NCBI RefSeq assembly: GCF_001895045.1
Contig: NZ_BDAM01000011.1
Coordinates: forward strand, 186,001-250,000
Origin: Rhodococcus coprophilus NBRC 100603
GTDB taxonomy: Bacteria > Actinomycetota > Actinomycetes > Mycobacteriales > Mycobacteriaceae
DNA: 64,000 nucleotides
Reading direction: 5' to 3'
Shown here: positions 7,734 through 18,730 of the stretch, one piece after another
Position numbering within the stretch: the stretch's first letter is position 1
How the letters are laid out: every line of letters starts with the position of its first letter
Program-made: the position numbers and the translations under genes
Notes under the pieces: generated by a model
The model's input: the letters and a program-made list of their open reading frames with translations, nothing else
The model's database searches: none
What the model was told of the DNA's origin: nothing

Positions 7734-9353
7734 GTGAACCCGTCCACAACCCAGGCCACCGCAGTCGTCGACGAACTCGCCCGAGGCGGTGTCCGAGACG
7801 TCGTGCTGTGCCCGGGCTCGCGCAACGCGCCGCTCGCGTTCGCTCTGCAGGCGGCCGACGCTGCGGGCCGGATCCGGCTCCACATGCGGATCGACGAGCG
7901 GACGGCCGGGTTTCTCGCGATCGGCCTCGCGCTGTCGTCGAAGCAGCCCGTGCCCGTCGTCATGACCTCCGGGACCGCGGTGGCGAACCTCGCGCCCGCC
8001 GTCCTGGAAGCGAACTACGCGCGAGTGCCGCTGGTCGTTCTGAGTGCGAATCGTCCCTACGAACTGCTCGGGTCGGGTGCGAACCAGACGATCGAGCAGC
8101 TCGGGCTGTTCGGGACCCAGGTCCGCGCGACCATCAGCCTCGGACTGGCCGAGAGCGCCGACCAGAACAGTGCGTGGCGGTCCGCCGTCAGTCGCGTGCT
8201 CGCCGCCGCGCGCGGCACCCGCTCGGGGAACGCCGGTCCGGTGCACTTCGATATTCCGCTGCGCGAGCCGCTCGTGCCCGCGCCGGATCACAAAGGCTCC
8301 GCCCCGGAAGGGCGCCCCGACGGCAAGGCGTGGACCACCACCGCGCACGCGACCCTCGACGTTCCGGTCGAGATCGACCTCACTCCCGACACCGTCGTCG
8401 TCTCGGGCCACGGCTCGGCGCTCCGGCCGGAACTCGCGGGCCTGCCCACCGTCGCAGAACCGACCGCACCGCTGCACGGGATACCGCTGCACCCGATGGC
8501 GCTGCCGCACCTGAAGCCGCGGCAGGCGATCATCACCGGCCGTCCGACGCTGCACCGGCCGGTGTCGAACCTGCTGGCAGACCCGGCGGTCGCGGTCTAC
8601 GCCCTCACCACCGGCCCGCGCTGGCCCGACGTGTCCGGCAACGTGCTCGCCACCGGCACCCGCGCGGAAATCTCCGGCGGTCCGGACGAGGCCTGGCTCG
8701 AGCGGTGCCGGCAACTGTCGGCGCACACGGACAAGGCGGTGCGCGCACAACTCGACGCGCATCCGAAGGCCACCGGCCTGCATGTCGCCGCAGTGGTCAC
8801 CGACGCGATGAGAGACGGCGACCAGTTGCTGCTCGGCGCCTCCAACCCCGTCCGTGACGCTGCGCTGGTCAGCTATCCGAAGCCGAATGTGCGCGTCTTG
8901 TCCAACCGCGGAGTCGCGGGCATCGACGGGACGGTGTCGACCGCCGTCGGCGCTGCGCTCGCATACACGGACGGCCGCACGGTCGCTCTCCTCGGCGATC
9001 TCACCTTCCTGCACGACGCGGCGGGACTGCTCATCGGGCCGTCGGAGCCCCGGCCCCGCAATCTCACGATCGTCGTCGCGAACGACGACGGCGGCGGCAT
9101 CTTCGAACTGCTCGAACAGGGAGACCCGCAATATGCGGGCGTGTTCGAACGCGTCTTCGGCACTCCCCACGGGATGGACCTCGGAGCGCTGTGCGGCGCC
9201 TACCGCGTCCCGCACCAGCGCGTGGACCTGGAGGGCCTGGCAACCGCCCTCGCCGACACCACCGCCCCGGCGGGCGGTATCCGGGTCGTCGAGGTCATCA
9301 CCGACCGGGCGGGCCTGCGTGAACTGCATGCGGCGGTGCGGGCCCAGCTGTGA
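7734..9353 (+). CDS. menD: SEPHCHC synthase MenD
   Basis: A 539-residue thiamine-diphosphate enzyme joining isochorismate and 2-oxoglutarate, the first committed menaquinone step. The N-terminal [10 protein letters not shown] and RIDERTAGF segments carry the cofactor-activating Glu. The C-terminal ThDP/Mg motif runs from [10 protein letters not shown] to NDDGGGIFE. The start NPSTTQA is the same as in the mycobacterial enzyme. The next gene starts inside its stop codon. Confidence 0.95.
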   Translation: MNPSTTQATAVVDELARGGVRDVVLCPGSRNAPLAFALQAADAAGRIRLHMRIDERTAGFLAIGLALSSKQPVPVVMTSGTAVANLAPAVLEANYARVPLVVLSANRPYELLGSGANQTIEQLGLFGTQVRATISLGLAESADQNSAWRSAVSRVLAAARGTRSGNAGPVHFDIPLREPLVPAPDHKGSAPEGRPDGKAWTTTAHATLDVPVEIDLTPDTVVVSGHGSALRPELAGLPTVAEPTAPLHGIPLHPMALPHLKPRQAIITGRPTLHRPVSNLLADPAVAVYALTTGPRWPDVSGNVLATGTRAEISGGPDEAWLERCRQLSAHTDKAVRAQLDAHPKATGLHVAAVVTDAMRDGDQLLLGASNPVRDAALVSYPKPNVRVLSNRGVAGIDGTVSTAVGAALAYTDGRTVALLGDLTFLHDAAGLLIGPSEPRPRNLTIVVANDDGGGIFELLEQGDPQYAGVFERVFGTPHGMDLGALCGAYRVPHQRVDLEGLATALADTTAPAGGIRVVEVITDRAGLRELHAAVRAQL

Positions 9354-9805
9354 CCGGAACCGAACGCGCGCGCCGCGCCGTCCTCACGGTCGCCATCGCG
9401 CTCTCCGCACTGGCGGTCGCCCTGTTCCTCGGGGCACTCCGCAACGACAGGACCATCGAGCAGGACATGGGTACCGCGACCGCCGAGGTCCTGTCCGCCG
9501 GCTCGCTCCGTTCCGCGGTCGCGTTCGTCACCCCCGACGGTGTGACGCACAATCCCGAACTCGGCGTGCTGTATCCCACGGGCCTGACGACGGGGCAGCG
9601 GATCGCCGTGCAGTACGCGCGCAGCGATCCGGATCTGGTCAGGGTCACCGGCCGCGACGCCCGGGTGGCACTGGTCCCCGCGGGCTCGGTGATCGTGGTC
9701 ACGTGGGCGATCGCGGTCCCGGTTCTCGTATACCTGCGGCGGCGTGCCACCGACGCGACCGAACAACGCCAGGGAACCGGCGCGACGCCACGCGCGGTGT
9801 CCTGA
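9350..9805 (+). CDS. DUF3592 membrane protein, Rv0556-like
   Basis: A 151-residue protein with an N-terminal helix (about residues 9-29), an extracytoplasmic beta-rich middle ([17 protein letters not shown]) and a second helix near residues 109-130, the DUF3592 layout. GTG overlaps the menD stop (GTGA), so it is co-translated with menD, as in mycobacteria. No catalytic residues are evident and the function is unknown. Confidence 0.8.
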   Translation: MTGTERARRAVLTVAIALSALAVALFLGALRNDRTIEQDMGTATAEVLSAGSLRSAVAFVTPDGVTHNPELGVLYPTGLTTGQRIAVQYARSDPDLVRVTGRDARVALVPAGSVIVVTWAIAVPVLVYLRRRATDATEQRQGTGATPRAVS

Positions 9806-9844
9806 CGACGAGGTCTCCTCGATCGCCGACGGCTCGGGGCCGGG

Positions 9845-9850
9845 TAACGT
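9845..9850 (+). promoter_or_regulatory. -10 element of a probable leaderless menG promoter
   Basis: TAACGT is followed by seven bases and then the GTG at 9858. There is no Shine-Dalgarno sequence. Confidence 0.45.
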
Positions 9851-9857
9851 TTCGACC

Positions 9858-10556
9858 GTGGCAAACACTCACGGATCGCGCGCGTCCCTCGACAAGGATC
9901 CGCGCGAGGTCGCGTCCATGTTCGACGGAGTCGCAGCGCGCTACGACCTCACCAACACCGTCCTGTCGTTCGGCCAGGACCGCGGATGGCGGCGTGCCAC
10001 CCGGGCAGCGCTCGACCTGAAGCCCGGTGAGCGGGTGCTCGACCTCGCGGCCGGCACCGGAGTGTCGACCGTCGAACTCGGCCGCTCCGGAGCGTGGGTC
10101 GTGGCCACCGACTTCTCCACCGGCATGCTGGACGCCGGAGCCTTTCGTCAGGTACCGATGGTCGCGGGCGACGCGATGCATCTGCCGTTCGCCGACGACG
10201 TGTTCGACGCCGCGACCATCTCCTTCGGCCTGCGCAACGTCGCCGACCCCGACGCCGGCCTCCGTGAGATCGCGCGGGTCGTCAAGCCCGGCGGACGCCT
10301 GGTGGTGTGCGAGTTCTCCACCCCCGTCCGGGAACCGCTGCGCACGGTGTACATGGAATACCTGATGCGCGCCCTGCCGCGCGTCGCGCGTGCCGTGAGC
10401 AGCAACCCCGACGCCTACGTCTACCTCGCCGAGTCGATCAGGGAATGGCCCGCGCAGGAAGAACTCGCGGTGCGGATCGGGCAGGCCGGATGGCGCAACG
10501 TGAAGTGGCGGAACCTCACCGGAGGAATCGCGGCGCTGCACAGCGCGGTGCGCTAG
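9858..10556 (+). CDS. menG: demethylmenaquinone methyltransferase MenG/UbiE
   Basis: A 232-residue class I SAM-dependent methyltransferase for the last ring methylation of menaquinone. The SAM motif [14 protein letters not shown] and the UbiE signatures [14 protein letters not shown] and [17 protein letters not shown] are present, and the C-terminus (LTGGIAALH) matches the family. Length agrees with the mycobacterial homologue. It is convergent with menJ. Confidence 0.94.
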   Translation: MANTHGSRASLDKDPREVASMFDGVAARYDLTNTVLSFGQDRGWRRATRAALDLKPGERVLDLAAGTGVSTVELGRSGAWVVATDFSTGMLDAGAFRQVPMVAGDAMHLPFADDVFDAATISFGLRNVADPDAGLREIARVVKPGGRLVVCEFSTPVREPLRTVYMEYLMRALPRVARAVSSNPDAYVYLAESIREWPAQEELAVRIGQAGWRNVKWRNLTGGIAALHSAVR

Positions 10557-10587
10557 CGAGCGGTGCGTCAGGCGAGCGGTTCGTCAG
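10556..10587. repeat. tandem 16-bp duplication at the menG/menJ convergence
   Basis: GCGAGCGGTGCGTCAG (10556-10571) is followed at once by GCGAGCGGTTCGTCAG (10572-10587), with one mismatch. The copies span the menG stop and the menJ stop. No obvious terminator stem is visible in this 27-bp gap. Confidence 0.7.
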
Positions 10588-11855
10588 GCGAACAGGGGAC
10601 GGCGGTCCCAGCGCATGGACATCCGCCCGCTCGTCCGCCACACCTTCGCCACCATGTCGGTGTCCTCCTCGGTCACCAGATTTCCCATCACGCGCACGGC
10701 GACGTTCATCATCGCGCGCGACCGCATCGCGACAGGCCCGGTCGTGGGCAGGAACTTCGGCACGGTGAGCAGACCGGCGAGCCGTCGCGCGGTCGAGAAG
10801 GCGGCGCCGTAGTGCTCGCGGAGCAACGCCGGCCACACAGTGGTCAGGTCGTCGCTGTCGAGGACCTCGGCGAGAAGGCGACCGCCCTCCAGTCCGTAGT
10901 CGATACCTTCACCGTTGAGAGGATTGACGCACGCGGCGGCGTCCCCGACGAGCGCCCAGTTGCCGCCCGCCACGCCCGACACGGCACCGCCCATCGGCAG
11001 CAGCGCCGACGCGACCCGCGTCACCTCGCCCAGTCCCCATTCGGCGCGGCGCTTGCCGGCGTAGAGGTCGATCAGCGGCCGCAGCGATCCCTGTGCGGGA
11101 CGCGCGGCGGTGGCGAGCGTGCCCACACCGATGTTGACCTCGCCGGTCCCCAGCGGGAACACCCAGCCGTAGCCCGGTTGAAGGGCTCCCGCGTCGTCAC
11201 GCAGTTCGAGGTGCGAGGTGATCCACGGATCGTCGCTGCGCGTCGACGTGGCATAAGCGCGGGCCGCGACGCCGTAGGCGGTGTCGCGGTGCCAGCGGCG
11301 CCCGAGCACCTTGCCGAGCGGCGAGCGCACCCCGTCGGCGACCACGAGTCGCCGGCACGACACCGTGCGCGGCCCGTCGTCGGTGCGGAAGATCACGGAA
11401 GTCACCCGGTCGGCGTCACGCTCGACATCGACGGCCTTGGCGCCTTCGACCATGTGGGCGCCGGAGTCGAGAGCCACCCGGCGGATCCGGTCGTCGAGTT
11501 CCGTACGCGGCACCGCGCTACCCATCGACGGGAAGGAGGATTCCGGCCACGGCAATTCGAATCGGCCGCCGAACCCCTCCAGGCGCAACCCACGGTTGAC
11601 GGTGTGGGTCCGCAACCAGTCACCCAGGCCGAGCAGGTCCAGTTCCGCGACCGCGCGCGGGGTGAGCCCGTCGCCGCAGGTCTTGTCGCGAGGGAAGGTC
11701 GCGGAGTCGACCAACAGCACGTCGTGACCGGCACGGGCCGCCCACGCCGCAGCCGACGAACCGGCGGGCCCGGCACCGACGACGAGAACATCGGTAGTGT
11801 CGGGAACGCAGGACCGGGATTGCCGCGGCTCTCTCGCGGAGTTTTCGCTCGCCAC
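10584..11855 (-). CDS. menJ: menaquinone/geranylgeranyl reductase-family flavoprotein MenJ
   Basis: A 423-residue FAD-dependent reductase. The N-terminal dinucleotide motif VVGAGPAGSSAA and the family segment PRDKTCGDGLTPRAV are clear, as is the second FAD motif ALVGDAAACVNPLNGEGI. The mycobacterial homologue Rv0561c saturates one isoprene unit of menaquinone, and the men context supports that role here. Prenyl reduction of other lipids is the alternative. The start is GTG at 11855, with GAGAGGAT upstream. Confidence 0.9.
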   Translation of the reverse strand: MASENSAREPRQSRSCVPDTTDVLVVGAGPAGSSAAAWAARAGHDVLLVDSATFPRDKTCGDGLTPRAVAELDLLGLGDWLRTHTVNRGLRLEGFGGRFELPWPESSFPSMGSAVPRTELDDRIRRVALDSGAHMVEGAKAVDVERDADRVTSVIFRTDDGPRTVSCRRLVVADGVRSPLGKVLGRRWHRDTAYGVAARAYATSTRSDDPWITSHLELRDDAGALQPGYGWVFPLGTGEVNIGVGTLATAARPAQGSLRPLIDLYAGKRRAEWGLGEVTRVASALLPMGGAVSGVAGGNWALVGDAAACVNPLNGEGIDYGLEGGRLLAEVLDSDDLTTVWPALLREHYGAAFSTARRLAGLLTVPKFLPTTGPVAMRSRAMMNVAVRVMGNLVTEEDTDMVAKVWRTSGRMSMRWDRRPLFA

Positions 11856-11967
11856 ATGTCCATCCTCTCAGGACCGACTTCGGCGCCTCGACGAGGTGGT
11901 GTGGTGGTGGAGCGGCTAGGTTCACTACCGTGAGGCCGAGGCGACAGAAGAGGATGGGTACGTCATC

Positions 11968-13014
11968 GTGAGCACTGAGGGGGCGGCTCGGACCGCCGGT
12001 CCGGCCGATGCGGTCTCGAACACAGTCGTTGCCGGTGTGGAACTGGGCGACCCGGATCTCGCGGCCAGCGTGCGCGACGGGCTCGCGAACGTCGAGGCGC
12101 TGCTCGTCGAGGAGTTGTCGGACGGCGAGGACTTCCTGACGGAGGCGGCGCTGCATCTCGCGAAGGCGGGTGGCAAGCGGTTCCGGCCCCTGTTCACGAT
12201 CCTGACCGCGCAACTCGGCCCCAACCCCGCCGATCCGTCGGTCGTGACCGCGGCGACGGTGGTCGAACTCGTCCACCTCGCGACGCTGTACCACGACGAC
12301 GTGATGGACGAGGCGACGATGCGACGCGGCGCACCGAGCGCGAACGTGCGCTGGAACAACAGCGTCGCGATCCTCGCCGGCGACTATCTCTTCGCCCATG
12401 CGTCCCGGCTGGTCTCCACACTCGGTCCGTCCGCGGTGCAGATCATCGCCGAGACGTTCGCCGAACTCGTGACCGGTCAGATGCGCGAGACCATCGGTGC
12501 GCGCGAGGAACAGGACCAGGTCGAGCACTATCTGCGGGTGGTGTGGGAGAAGACCGGGTCACTGATCGCGGCGAGCGGACGGTTCGGCGGCACCTTCTCC
12601 GGCGGCGACGAGGAGCATGTCGCGCGCCTCGAGCGACTCGGCGATGCCGTCGGCACCGCGTTCCAGATCGTCGACGACATCATCGACATCTCCTCGGCCA
12701 CCTCGGAGTCGGGCAAGACCCCCGGTACCGATCTCCGGGAGGGCGTACACACCCTGCCGGTGCTCTATGCGCTGCGCGAGAGCGGGCCCGAGGCGGACCG
12801 GTTGCGCGAACTGCTCGTCGGGCCGATCGAGGACGAGGCGGACGTCGCCGAGGCGCTCGACCTTCTGGTGCGGTCGCCCGGCATGGACGCCGCCAAGCGG
12901 ACGCTGGAGACCTACGCTCAGCGGGCGCACACCGAACTCGCGGCGCTGCCCCAGGGGCCCGCCAACGAGGCGCTGCGGCAGCTCGTCGACTTCACCATCG
13001 CCCGGGTGGGCTGA
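11968..13014 (+). CDS. trans-polyprenyl diphosphate synthase (GrcC1-like)
   Basis: A 348-residue all-helical prenyltransferase that should make the menaquinone side-chain precursor. The first Asp-rich motif is YHDDVMDEATMRRG, the second is FQIVDDIIDI, and GKRFRP near residue 72 binds IPP. The GTG at 11968 has GAAGAGGA upstream. It is divergent from menJ, matching the Rv0561c-Rv0562 arrangement. Chain length cannot be read reliably from sequence. Confidence 0.9.
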   Translation: MSTEGAARTAGPADAVSNTVVAGVELGDPDLAASVRDGLANVEALLVEELSDGEDFLTEAALHLAKAGGKRFRPLFTILTAQLGPNPADPSVVTAATVVELVHLATLYHDDVMDEATMRRGAPSANVRWNNSVAILAGDYLFAHASRLVSTLGPSAVQIIAETFAELVTGQMRETIGAREEQDQVEHYLRVVWEKTGSLIAASGRFGGTFSGGDEEHVARLERLGDAVGTAFQIVDDIIDISSATSESGKTPGTDLREGVHTLPVLYALRESGPEADRLRELLVGPIEDEADVAEALDLLVRSPGMDAAKRTLETYAQRAHTELAALPQGPANEALRQLVDFTIARVG

Positions 13015-13134
13015 CCCCGCCCTGCTCCGCTCCGGCCCGTCCGCTGGAACCGGGACGCCCCGCCGTTCGTTGACCTGACGAACAGACCACCGCCGTACGA
13101 ACACGTCCGGCAACGGTGGGGGGAGGAGCGTCAC

Positions 13135-13995
13135 GTGCACGGCTATGCGAACCGTCTCAAGACGGTGGGGTTGCTGGTGGGGATGTCGGCGCTGATCGTC
13201 TTCATCGGCGCGTTGTTCCAGAATTCGACGATCCTGTTGCTGTCGGTCGTGCTCGCCGTCGGTGTGAACGGGTACGCGTACTTCAACAGCGACAAGCTGG
13301 CGTTGCGTTCGATGCACGCGCAGCCCATCACCGAGGTGCAGGCACCGGTGATCTACCGGATCGTGCGCGAGTTGGCGACGGCCGCGCACCAGCCGATGCC
13401 GAGGTTGTACGTCAGTCCCACCAACGCGCCCAACGCGTTCGCCACCGGACGGAATCCGCGCAACGCCGCAGTGTGTTGCACCAGCGGGATTCTCGAGATC
13501 CTGAACGAGCGTGAATTGCGTGCCGTCCTCGGCCACGAGCTGTCGCACGTCTACAACCGGGACATCCTGATCTCGTCCGTTGCCGGCGCGATGGCCGCGG
13601 TCATCTCCGGTCTCGCCAACTTCGCGTTCTTCGCGGGTGCGTTCGGCAACCGGGAGGGCGGGGCGAATCCGATCGCGTTGCTGCTGGTCTCGTTGCTCGG
13701 GCCCATCGCCGCGTCCGTCGTGAAGCTCGCGGTGTCGCGGTCCCGGGAGTATCAGGCGGACCAGTCAGGCGCCGAACTGACGGGCGATCCGCTGGCCCTG
13801 GCGTCGGCGCTGCGCAAACTCGAGCGGGGCACGCAAGCCGCGCCGCTGCCGCCCGAGCCGCAACTCGCCGCTCAGTCGCACCTGATGATCGCCAACCCCT
13901 TCCGAGCCGGTGACAAGATGAGCAGGCTGTTCTCCACCCACCCGCCTATGGAGGAGCGCATCGCCCGGCTCGAGAAGATGGCGGGCCTGCGGTGA
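13135..13995 (+). CDS. htpX: M48-family membrane zinc protease HtpX
   Basis: A 286-residue membrane protease for quality control of membrane proteins. The zinc-binding HELSH motif is at residues 134-138. The third ligand is the Glu in [13 protein letters not shown]. Two hydrophobic helices precede the catalytic domain and two follow the motif. GTG at 13135 is preceded by a strong GGGAGGAG. The downstream order from the prenyl synthase is conserved with mycobacteria. Confidence 0.94.
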   Translation: MHGYANRLKTVGLLVGMSALIVFIGALFQNSTILLLSVVLAVGVNGYAYFNSDKLALRSMHAQPITEVQAPVIYRIVRELATAAHQPMPRLYVSPTNAPNAFATGRNPRNAAVCCTSGILEILNERELRAVLGHELSHVYNRDILISSVAGAMAAVISGLANFAFFAGAFGNREGGANPIALLLVSLLGPIAASVVKLAVSRSREYQADQSGAELTGDPLALASALRKLERGTQAAPLPPEPQLAAQSHLMIANPFRAGDKMSRLFSTHPPMEERIARLEKMAGLR

Positions 13996-14026
13996 TGCGC
14001 CGCAACCGATAAGCCACTCCGGATAC

Positions 14027-14060
14027 GACACCGCCCGCGGCTGGACGCGCGGGCGGTGTC
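14027..14060. terminator. intrinsic terminator between htpX and the yajQ-like gene
   Basis: A 13-bp stem (GACACCGCCCGCG with its complement at 14048-14060) and an eight-base loop, between convergent genes. Confidence 0.85.
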
Positions 14061-14080
14061 GGTGTCTTGCGGGACGCGGT

Positions 14081-14572
14081 TCAGCGGTAGTTGACGAACT
14101 GGAGTGCGACGTCGAGGTCGGCGTTCTTGAGCAGCGCGATGATCGCCTGCAGGTCGTCGCGCTTCTTGCTGCTCACGCGCAGTTCGTCGCCCTGGATCTG
14201 CGCCTTGACGCCCTTGGGTCCCTCGTCGCGGATCAGCTTGGTGATCTTCTTCGCATTCTCCTGGCTGATGCCCTGCACGAGTGTGCCGGTGAGCTTGTAG
14301 ACCTTGCCCGACTGCATCGGTTCGCCGGTCTCGAACGACTTGAGCGACAGATCCCGCCGGATCAGCTTCTCCTTGAACACGTCGAGTGCCGCCTTCACGC
14401 GATCTTCGGTGTCGGCGGTGATCACGATGCTCTCGTCGCCGGACCATTCGATGCTTGCGCCCGTGTTGCGGAAGTCGAAGCGGGTCGCAATCTCCTTCGC
14501 GGTCTGGTTCAGGGCGTTGTCCACTTCCTGACGGTCGACCTTGCTCACCACATCGAACGACGAATCAGCCAC
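14081..14572 (-). CDS. YajQ-family nucleotide-binding protein
   Basis: A 163-residue protein of the YajQ/DUF520 family, with the near-invariant opening [19 protein letters not shown] and the closing [18 protein letters not shown]. Some family members bind nucleotides or cyclic di-GMP. The role here is not known. The GTG at 14572 has GGAGA six bases upstream and matches the mycobacterial start. A longer start at 14584 is less likely. Confidence 0.92.
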   Translation of the reverse strand: MADSSFDVVSKVDRQEVDNALNQTAKEIATRFDFRNTGASIEWSGDESIVITADTEDRVKAALDVFKEKLIRRDLSLKSFETGEPMQSGKVYKLTGTLVQGISQENAKKITKLIRDEGPKGVKAQIQGDELRVSSKKRDDLQAIIALLKNADLDVALQFVNYR

Positions 14573-14653
14573 GTCTGTCTCCACTTCGGATCGGTCTGTA
14601 CGGGGGTTGTCATGCCGACGCTATCGGGTCGTTCGCGCCCGTAACCACCCGGT

Positions 14654-14684
14654 TTGCATTTCAGGGGGGTATGCGTTGTATTCT
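14654..14684 (+). promoter_or_regulatory. candidate tRNA-Tyr promoter
   Basis: TTGCAT (14654-14659) and TATTCT (14679-14684) are separated by 19 bases, about 37 bp before the tRNA. The hexamers are reasonable but the spacing is long. Confidence 0.35.
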
Positions 14685-14720
14685 TCCAAGCGCATCAGGG
14701 ACACGGTCCCGAAAGCACCC

Positions 14721-14806
14721 GGCAGGTTGCCCGAGCGGCCAATGGGAGCGGACTGTAAATCCGTCGGCTTACGCCTACGTAGGTTCGAATCCTACACCTG
14801 CCACCA
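14721..14806 (+). tRNA. tRNA-Tyr (GTA)
   Basis: A class II tRNA with acceptor GGCAGGT pairing with ACCTGCC, a long variable arm (about 14764-14781), the T-loop TTCGAAT and an encoded CCA at 14804-14806. The anticodon loop ACTGTAAAT gives GTA. Confidence 0.95.
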
Positions 14807-14807
14807 C

Positions 14808-14837
14808 ACAGCCCCGGTTCTTCGGAACCGGGGCTGT
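14808..14837 (+). terminator. tRNA-Tyr terminator
   Basis: A perfect 13-bp stem, ACAGCCCCGGTTC, closed by a TTCG tetraloop, begins two bases after the tRNA CCA. Confidence 0.88.
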
Positions 14838-15050
14838 CGTGTGTTCCGGGGACGTTTTCGGCGGTGCTCCGGTCGGCCTGCGCGACGGCCGGAAACGCAC
14901 CGCCGGCCGAGGGAAAGCGAACGTGGAGGGCTGCGCGGAGTGCCGTGCAAGATCGTCCTTTTAGTGCCACTACCTGCTGATTTTGTGCTGAGGGCGAGTG
15001 TGTGTAATCTTTTGGAGGCCGCAGCGAGCAGAGATGCTTCACGTGGCCGC

Positions 15051-15123
15051 GCCCCCTTAGCTCAGTCGGCAGAGCGTTTCCATGGTAAGGAAAAGGTCGA
15101 CGGTTCGATTCCGTCAGGGGGCT
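15051..15123 (+). tRNA. tRNA-Thr (GGT)
   Basis: A 73-nt cloverleaf: acceptor GCCCCCT/AGGGGGC, D-arm GCTC/GAGC, anticodon stem TTTCC/GGAAA with loop ATGGTAA (anticodon GGT) and T-loop TTCGATT. CCA is not encoded. Confidence 0.94.
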
Positions 15124-15166
15124 CGCTGGATTGTGTGCCTTTATTCCGTGCGGCACATGACACCGA

Positions 15167-15242
15167 GGCGGTGTAGCTCAGTTGGTAGAGCAAACGACTC
15201 ATAATCGTTGTGTCGCCGGTTCAAGTCCGGCCATCGCTACCA
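15167..15242 (+). tRNA. tRNA-Met (CAT)
   Basis: Acceptor GGCGGTG pairs with CATCGCT using two G-T wobbles. The anticodon stem AACGA/TCGTT encloses CTCATAA, giving CAT. The T-arm is GCCGG/CCGGC with TTCAAGT. CCA is encoded at 15240-15242. The acceptor begins with a pairable base, which fits elongator rather than initiator tRNA-Met. Confidence 0.93.
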
Positions 15243-15299
15243 AAGTTGAATGAACCACCTGATCGATCCTGATCAGATTTAACCGAAAGAAGGCATCCC

Positions 15300-15467
15300 G
15301 TGGCCTCCTCTACAGACGTCCGGCCGAAGATCACCTTGGCCTGCGAGGTGTGCAAGCACCGCAACTACATCACCAAGAAGAACCGTCGCAACGACCCCGA
15401 TCGGCTCGAACTGAAGAAGTTCTGCCCGAACTGCGGTACGCATCAGTCGCACCGCGAGTCGAAGTAG
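15300..15467 (+). CDS. rpmG: 50S ribosomal protein L33
   Basis: A 55-residue protein translated from GTG at 15300 ([20 protein letters not shown]). It has two CxxC pairs (CEVC, CPNC), so it is the zinc-binding form of L33. It lies between tRNA-Met and hadA exactly as rpmG2 does in mycobacteria. AAGAAGG is the ribosome-binding site. Confidence 0.95.
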   Translation: MASSTDVRPKITLACEVCKHRNYITKKNRRNDPDRLELKKFCPNCGTHQSHRESK

Positions 15468-15556
15468 CCTGATCCGATAGACGTCGACGCGTAAGGTCTC
15501 CGCAATACCGACCGCGCCTGTTGGCGTCCTGGGCGGAATTGCGGAGGTTTTTGCGT

Positions 15557-16129
15557 ATGACGGACGCACTCGTATCCGATGACTCTGTGGACGTGACCGA
15601 ACAGGCCGGGATCCAGTTCGATGTCGCCGCGCATGCGAAGTCCATGGTCGGACACCACTACCGTGTGGACGACTTCTACGAGGTCGGTCGCGAGAAGATT
15701 CGCGAGTACGCCCGCGCGGTGCTCGACGGACATCCTGCGCACTACGACGAACAGGCCGCGAAGGGCCTCGGCTACGACGGCTTGATCGCGCCGCTCACGT
15801 TCGTCTCGATCGTCGGCATGATCGCGCAGCGCAAGCTGTTCGAGGAAGTCGTCACGGGTTACGACCTCAGCCAGATCATGCAGACCGATCAGCGGCTCGT
15901 CTTCCACCGGCCCATCCAGGTGGGCGACCGCTTGTTCTGCGATGTGTACCTGGAGGACTTCCGCCAGGTGGCCGGCAGCGACATCATCACCACGAAGAAC
16001 ATCATCACCGATCAGTTCGACAATCTGGTGCTGACGTCGTGGACCACCCTGGTGGGTCGGACCGGTGGCGAGGTCGACGCCAATATTGCGCACGCGGTCA
16101 AGGATGTGATGATGCATGAGCCTTCGTAG
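15557..16129 (+). CDS. hadA: (3R)-hydroxyacyl-ACP dehydratase subunit HadA
   Basis: A 190-residue hotdog-fold subunit of the FAS-II dehydratase used in mycolic-acid chain elongation. HadA is the substrate-channel partner and lacks the catalytic Asp-His motif. KSMVGHHYRVDDFYEVGREKI and HPAHYDEQAAKGLGYDGLIA match the family. The ATG at 15557 follows GCGGAGG. Its 3' end overlaps hadB by 14 bases, so the two subunits are made together. Confidence 0.94.
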   Translation: MTDALVSDDSVDVTEQAGIQFDVAAHAKSMVGHHYRVDDFYEVGREKIREYARAVLDGHPAHYDEQAAKGLGYDGLIAPLTFVSIVGMIAQRKLFEEVVTGYDLSQIMQTDQRLVFHRPIQVGDRLFCDVYLEDFRQVAGSDIITTKNIITDQFDNLVLTSWTTLVGRTGGEVDANIAHAVKDVMMHEPS

Positions 16130-16541
16130 TTTCGAAGACGTCGTGGTCGGGGACGAACTCCCCACCAAGGTCGTAACGCTCACGCGCGGAAATCTCGTCA
16201 ACTATGCCGGTGTCTCGGGTGATCCGAACCCGATCCACTGGAGCGACAACGTCGCAGAACTTGCCGGCTTGCGCGGCGTCGTCGGTCACGGCATGCTCTC
16301 CATGGGCATCGGAGCCGGCTTCGTCACGGAGTGGCTGGGAGACCCCGGTGCGGTGAAGGAATACAACGTTCGCTTCACCAGTCCGGTATTTGTGGAGGCC
16401 GACACGGCCGCCGCGATCGAGTTCAACGGCAAGATCAAGTCGTTGGACCCGGAAAGCAAGACAGCAGTGGTCGCGATCGTGGCGAAGTCGGAAGGTCGTA
16501 AGATCTTCGGACGGGCTACGGCAACGGTTCGCCTGGCCTGA
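16116..16541 (+). CDS. hadB: (3R)-hydroxyacyl-ACP dehydratase subunit HadB
   Basis: A 141-residue catalytic partner of HadA. The hydratase-2 motif YAGVSGDPNPIHWSD places Asp36 and His41 at the expected catalytic positions. The ATG at 16116 lies inside the hadA 3' end. In mycobacteria hadC follows. Here tRNA-Trp follows after 178 bp with no coding region, so only the HadAB enzyme is encoded at this site. Confidence 0.95.
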   Translation: MSLRSFEDVVVGDELPTKVVTLTRGNLVNYAGVSGDPNPIHWSDNVAELAGLRGVVGHGMLSMGIGAGFVTEWLGDPGAVKEYNVRFTSPVFVEADTAAAIEFNGKIKSLDPESKTAVVAIVAKSEGRKIFGRATATVRLA

Positions 16542-16719
16542 CGGCCGGGCGGATTGGGTTTGTTCCGGGGCAATGCAGTACACTAAAGCTTCTGGGATCG
16601 TATAGCGCAGCGCGCTGCTCTTCGGTGCTCGTACAAGCCGATGGGGTGGCGCGCGTGTCATGTGATCGCAGATGGGTCGATCGACAAGGTTCTCGCACGA
16701 GACACCGAGGATCGACCAA

Positions 16720-16792
<73 letters not shown>

Positions 16793-16824
16793 CCCCCGGA
16801 CTGCCAGCGACCGAGAGGAACGAT

Positions 16825-18109
<1,285 letters not shown>

Positions 18110-18171
18110 CGCACGAAAGCTTGCAGTAGCAATACGCAAGAACCACACCGAGCAAGAAACTAGGAACAGAG

Positions 18172-18606
18172 ATGCCCCCCAAGAAGAAGAAGATCGCCGG
18201 GCTCATCAAGCTCCAGATCCAGGCCGGCGCGGCCAACCCGGCTCCGCCGGTCGGCCCCGCACTGGGTCAGCACGGCGTCAACATCATGGAGTTCTGCAAG
18301 GCGTACAACGCTGCGACCGAGTCGCAGCGCGGAAACGTCGTGCCGGTTGAGATCACGGTCTACGAAGACCGCTCGTTCGACTTCAAGCTGAAGACGCCTC
18401 CGGCCGCCAAGCTGCTGCTCAAGGCTGCAGGCGTGCAGAAGGGCTCCGGCGAGCCGCACAAGACCAAGGTCGCCACGGTCACCATGGATCAGGTGCGCGA
18501 GATCGCCAAGACCAAGCAGGAAGACCTGAACTCCAACGACGTCGAGGCCGCCGCGAAGATCATCGCCGGCACCGCGCGTTCGATGGGCATCACGGTCGAG
18601 GGCTGA
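18172..18606 (+). CDS. rplK: 50S ribosomal protein L11
   Basis: A 144-residue L11. The N-terminal domain carries the proline-rich [20 protein letters not shown] segment that contacts the thiostrepton region of 23S rRNA, and the C-terminal RNA-binding domain ends in [16 protein letters not shown]. The ATG at 18172 has TAGGAA upstream. It is the first gene of the rplK-rplA unit. Confidence 0.97.
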
Positions 18607-18730
18607 GAAGCCCTCACCGGTCGGAAGGGACAGGCTCTCTTCCGGCTGCAGCACCACCACGTGGGAGGGCCGGCCAGGTCCGCAACCACTCCCGAACCAT
18701 TCACCGCAGGGTGAGAAGTTAGGAAAGAAC

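Noticed and set aside
16542-16719. A remnant hadC or small gene between hadB and tRNA-Trp
   Set aside because: No frame shows hotdog-like sequence or plausible coding bias. It looks like a plain promoter region.
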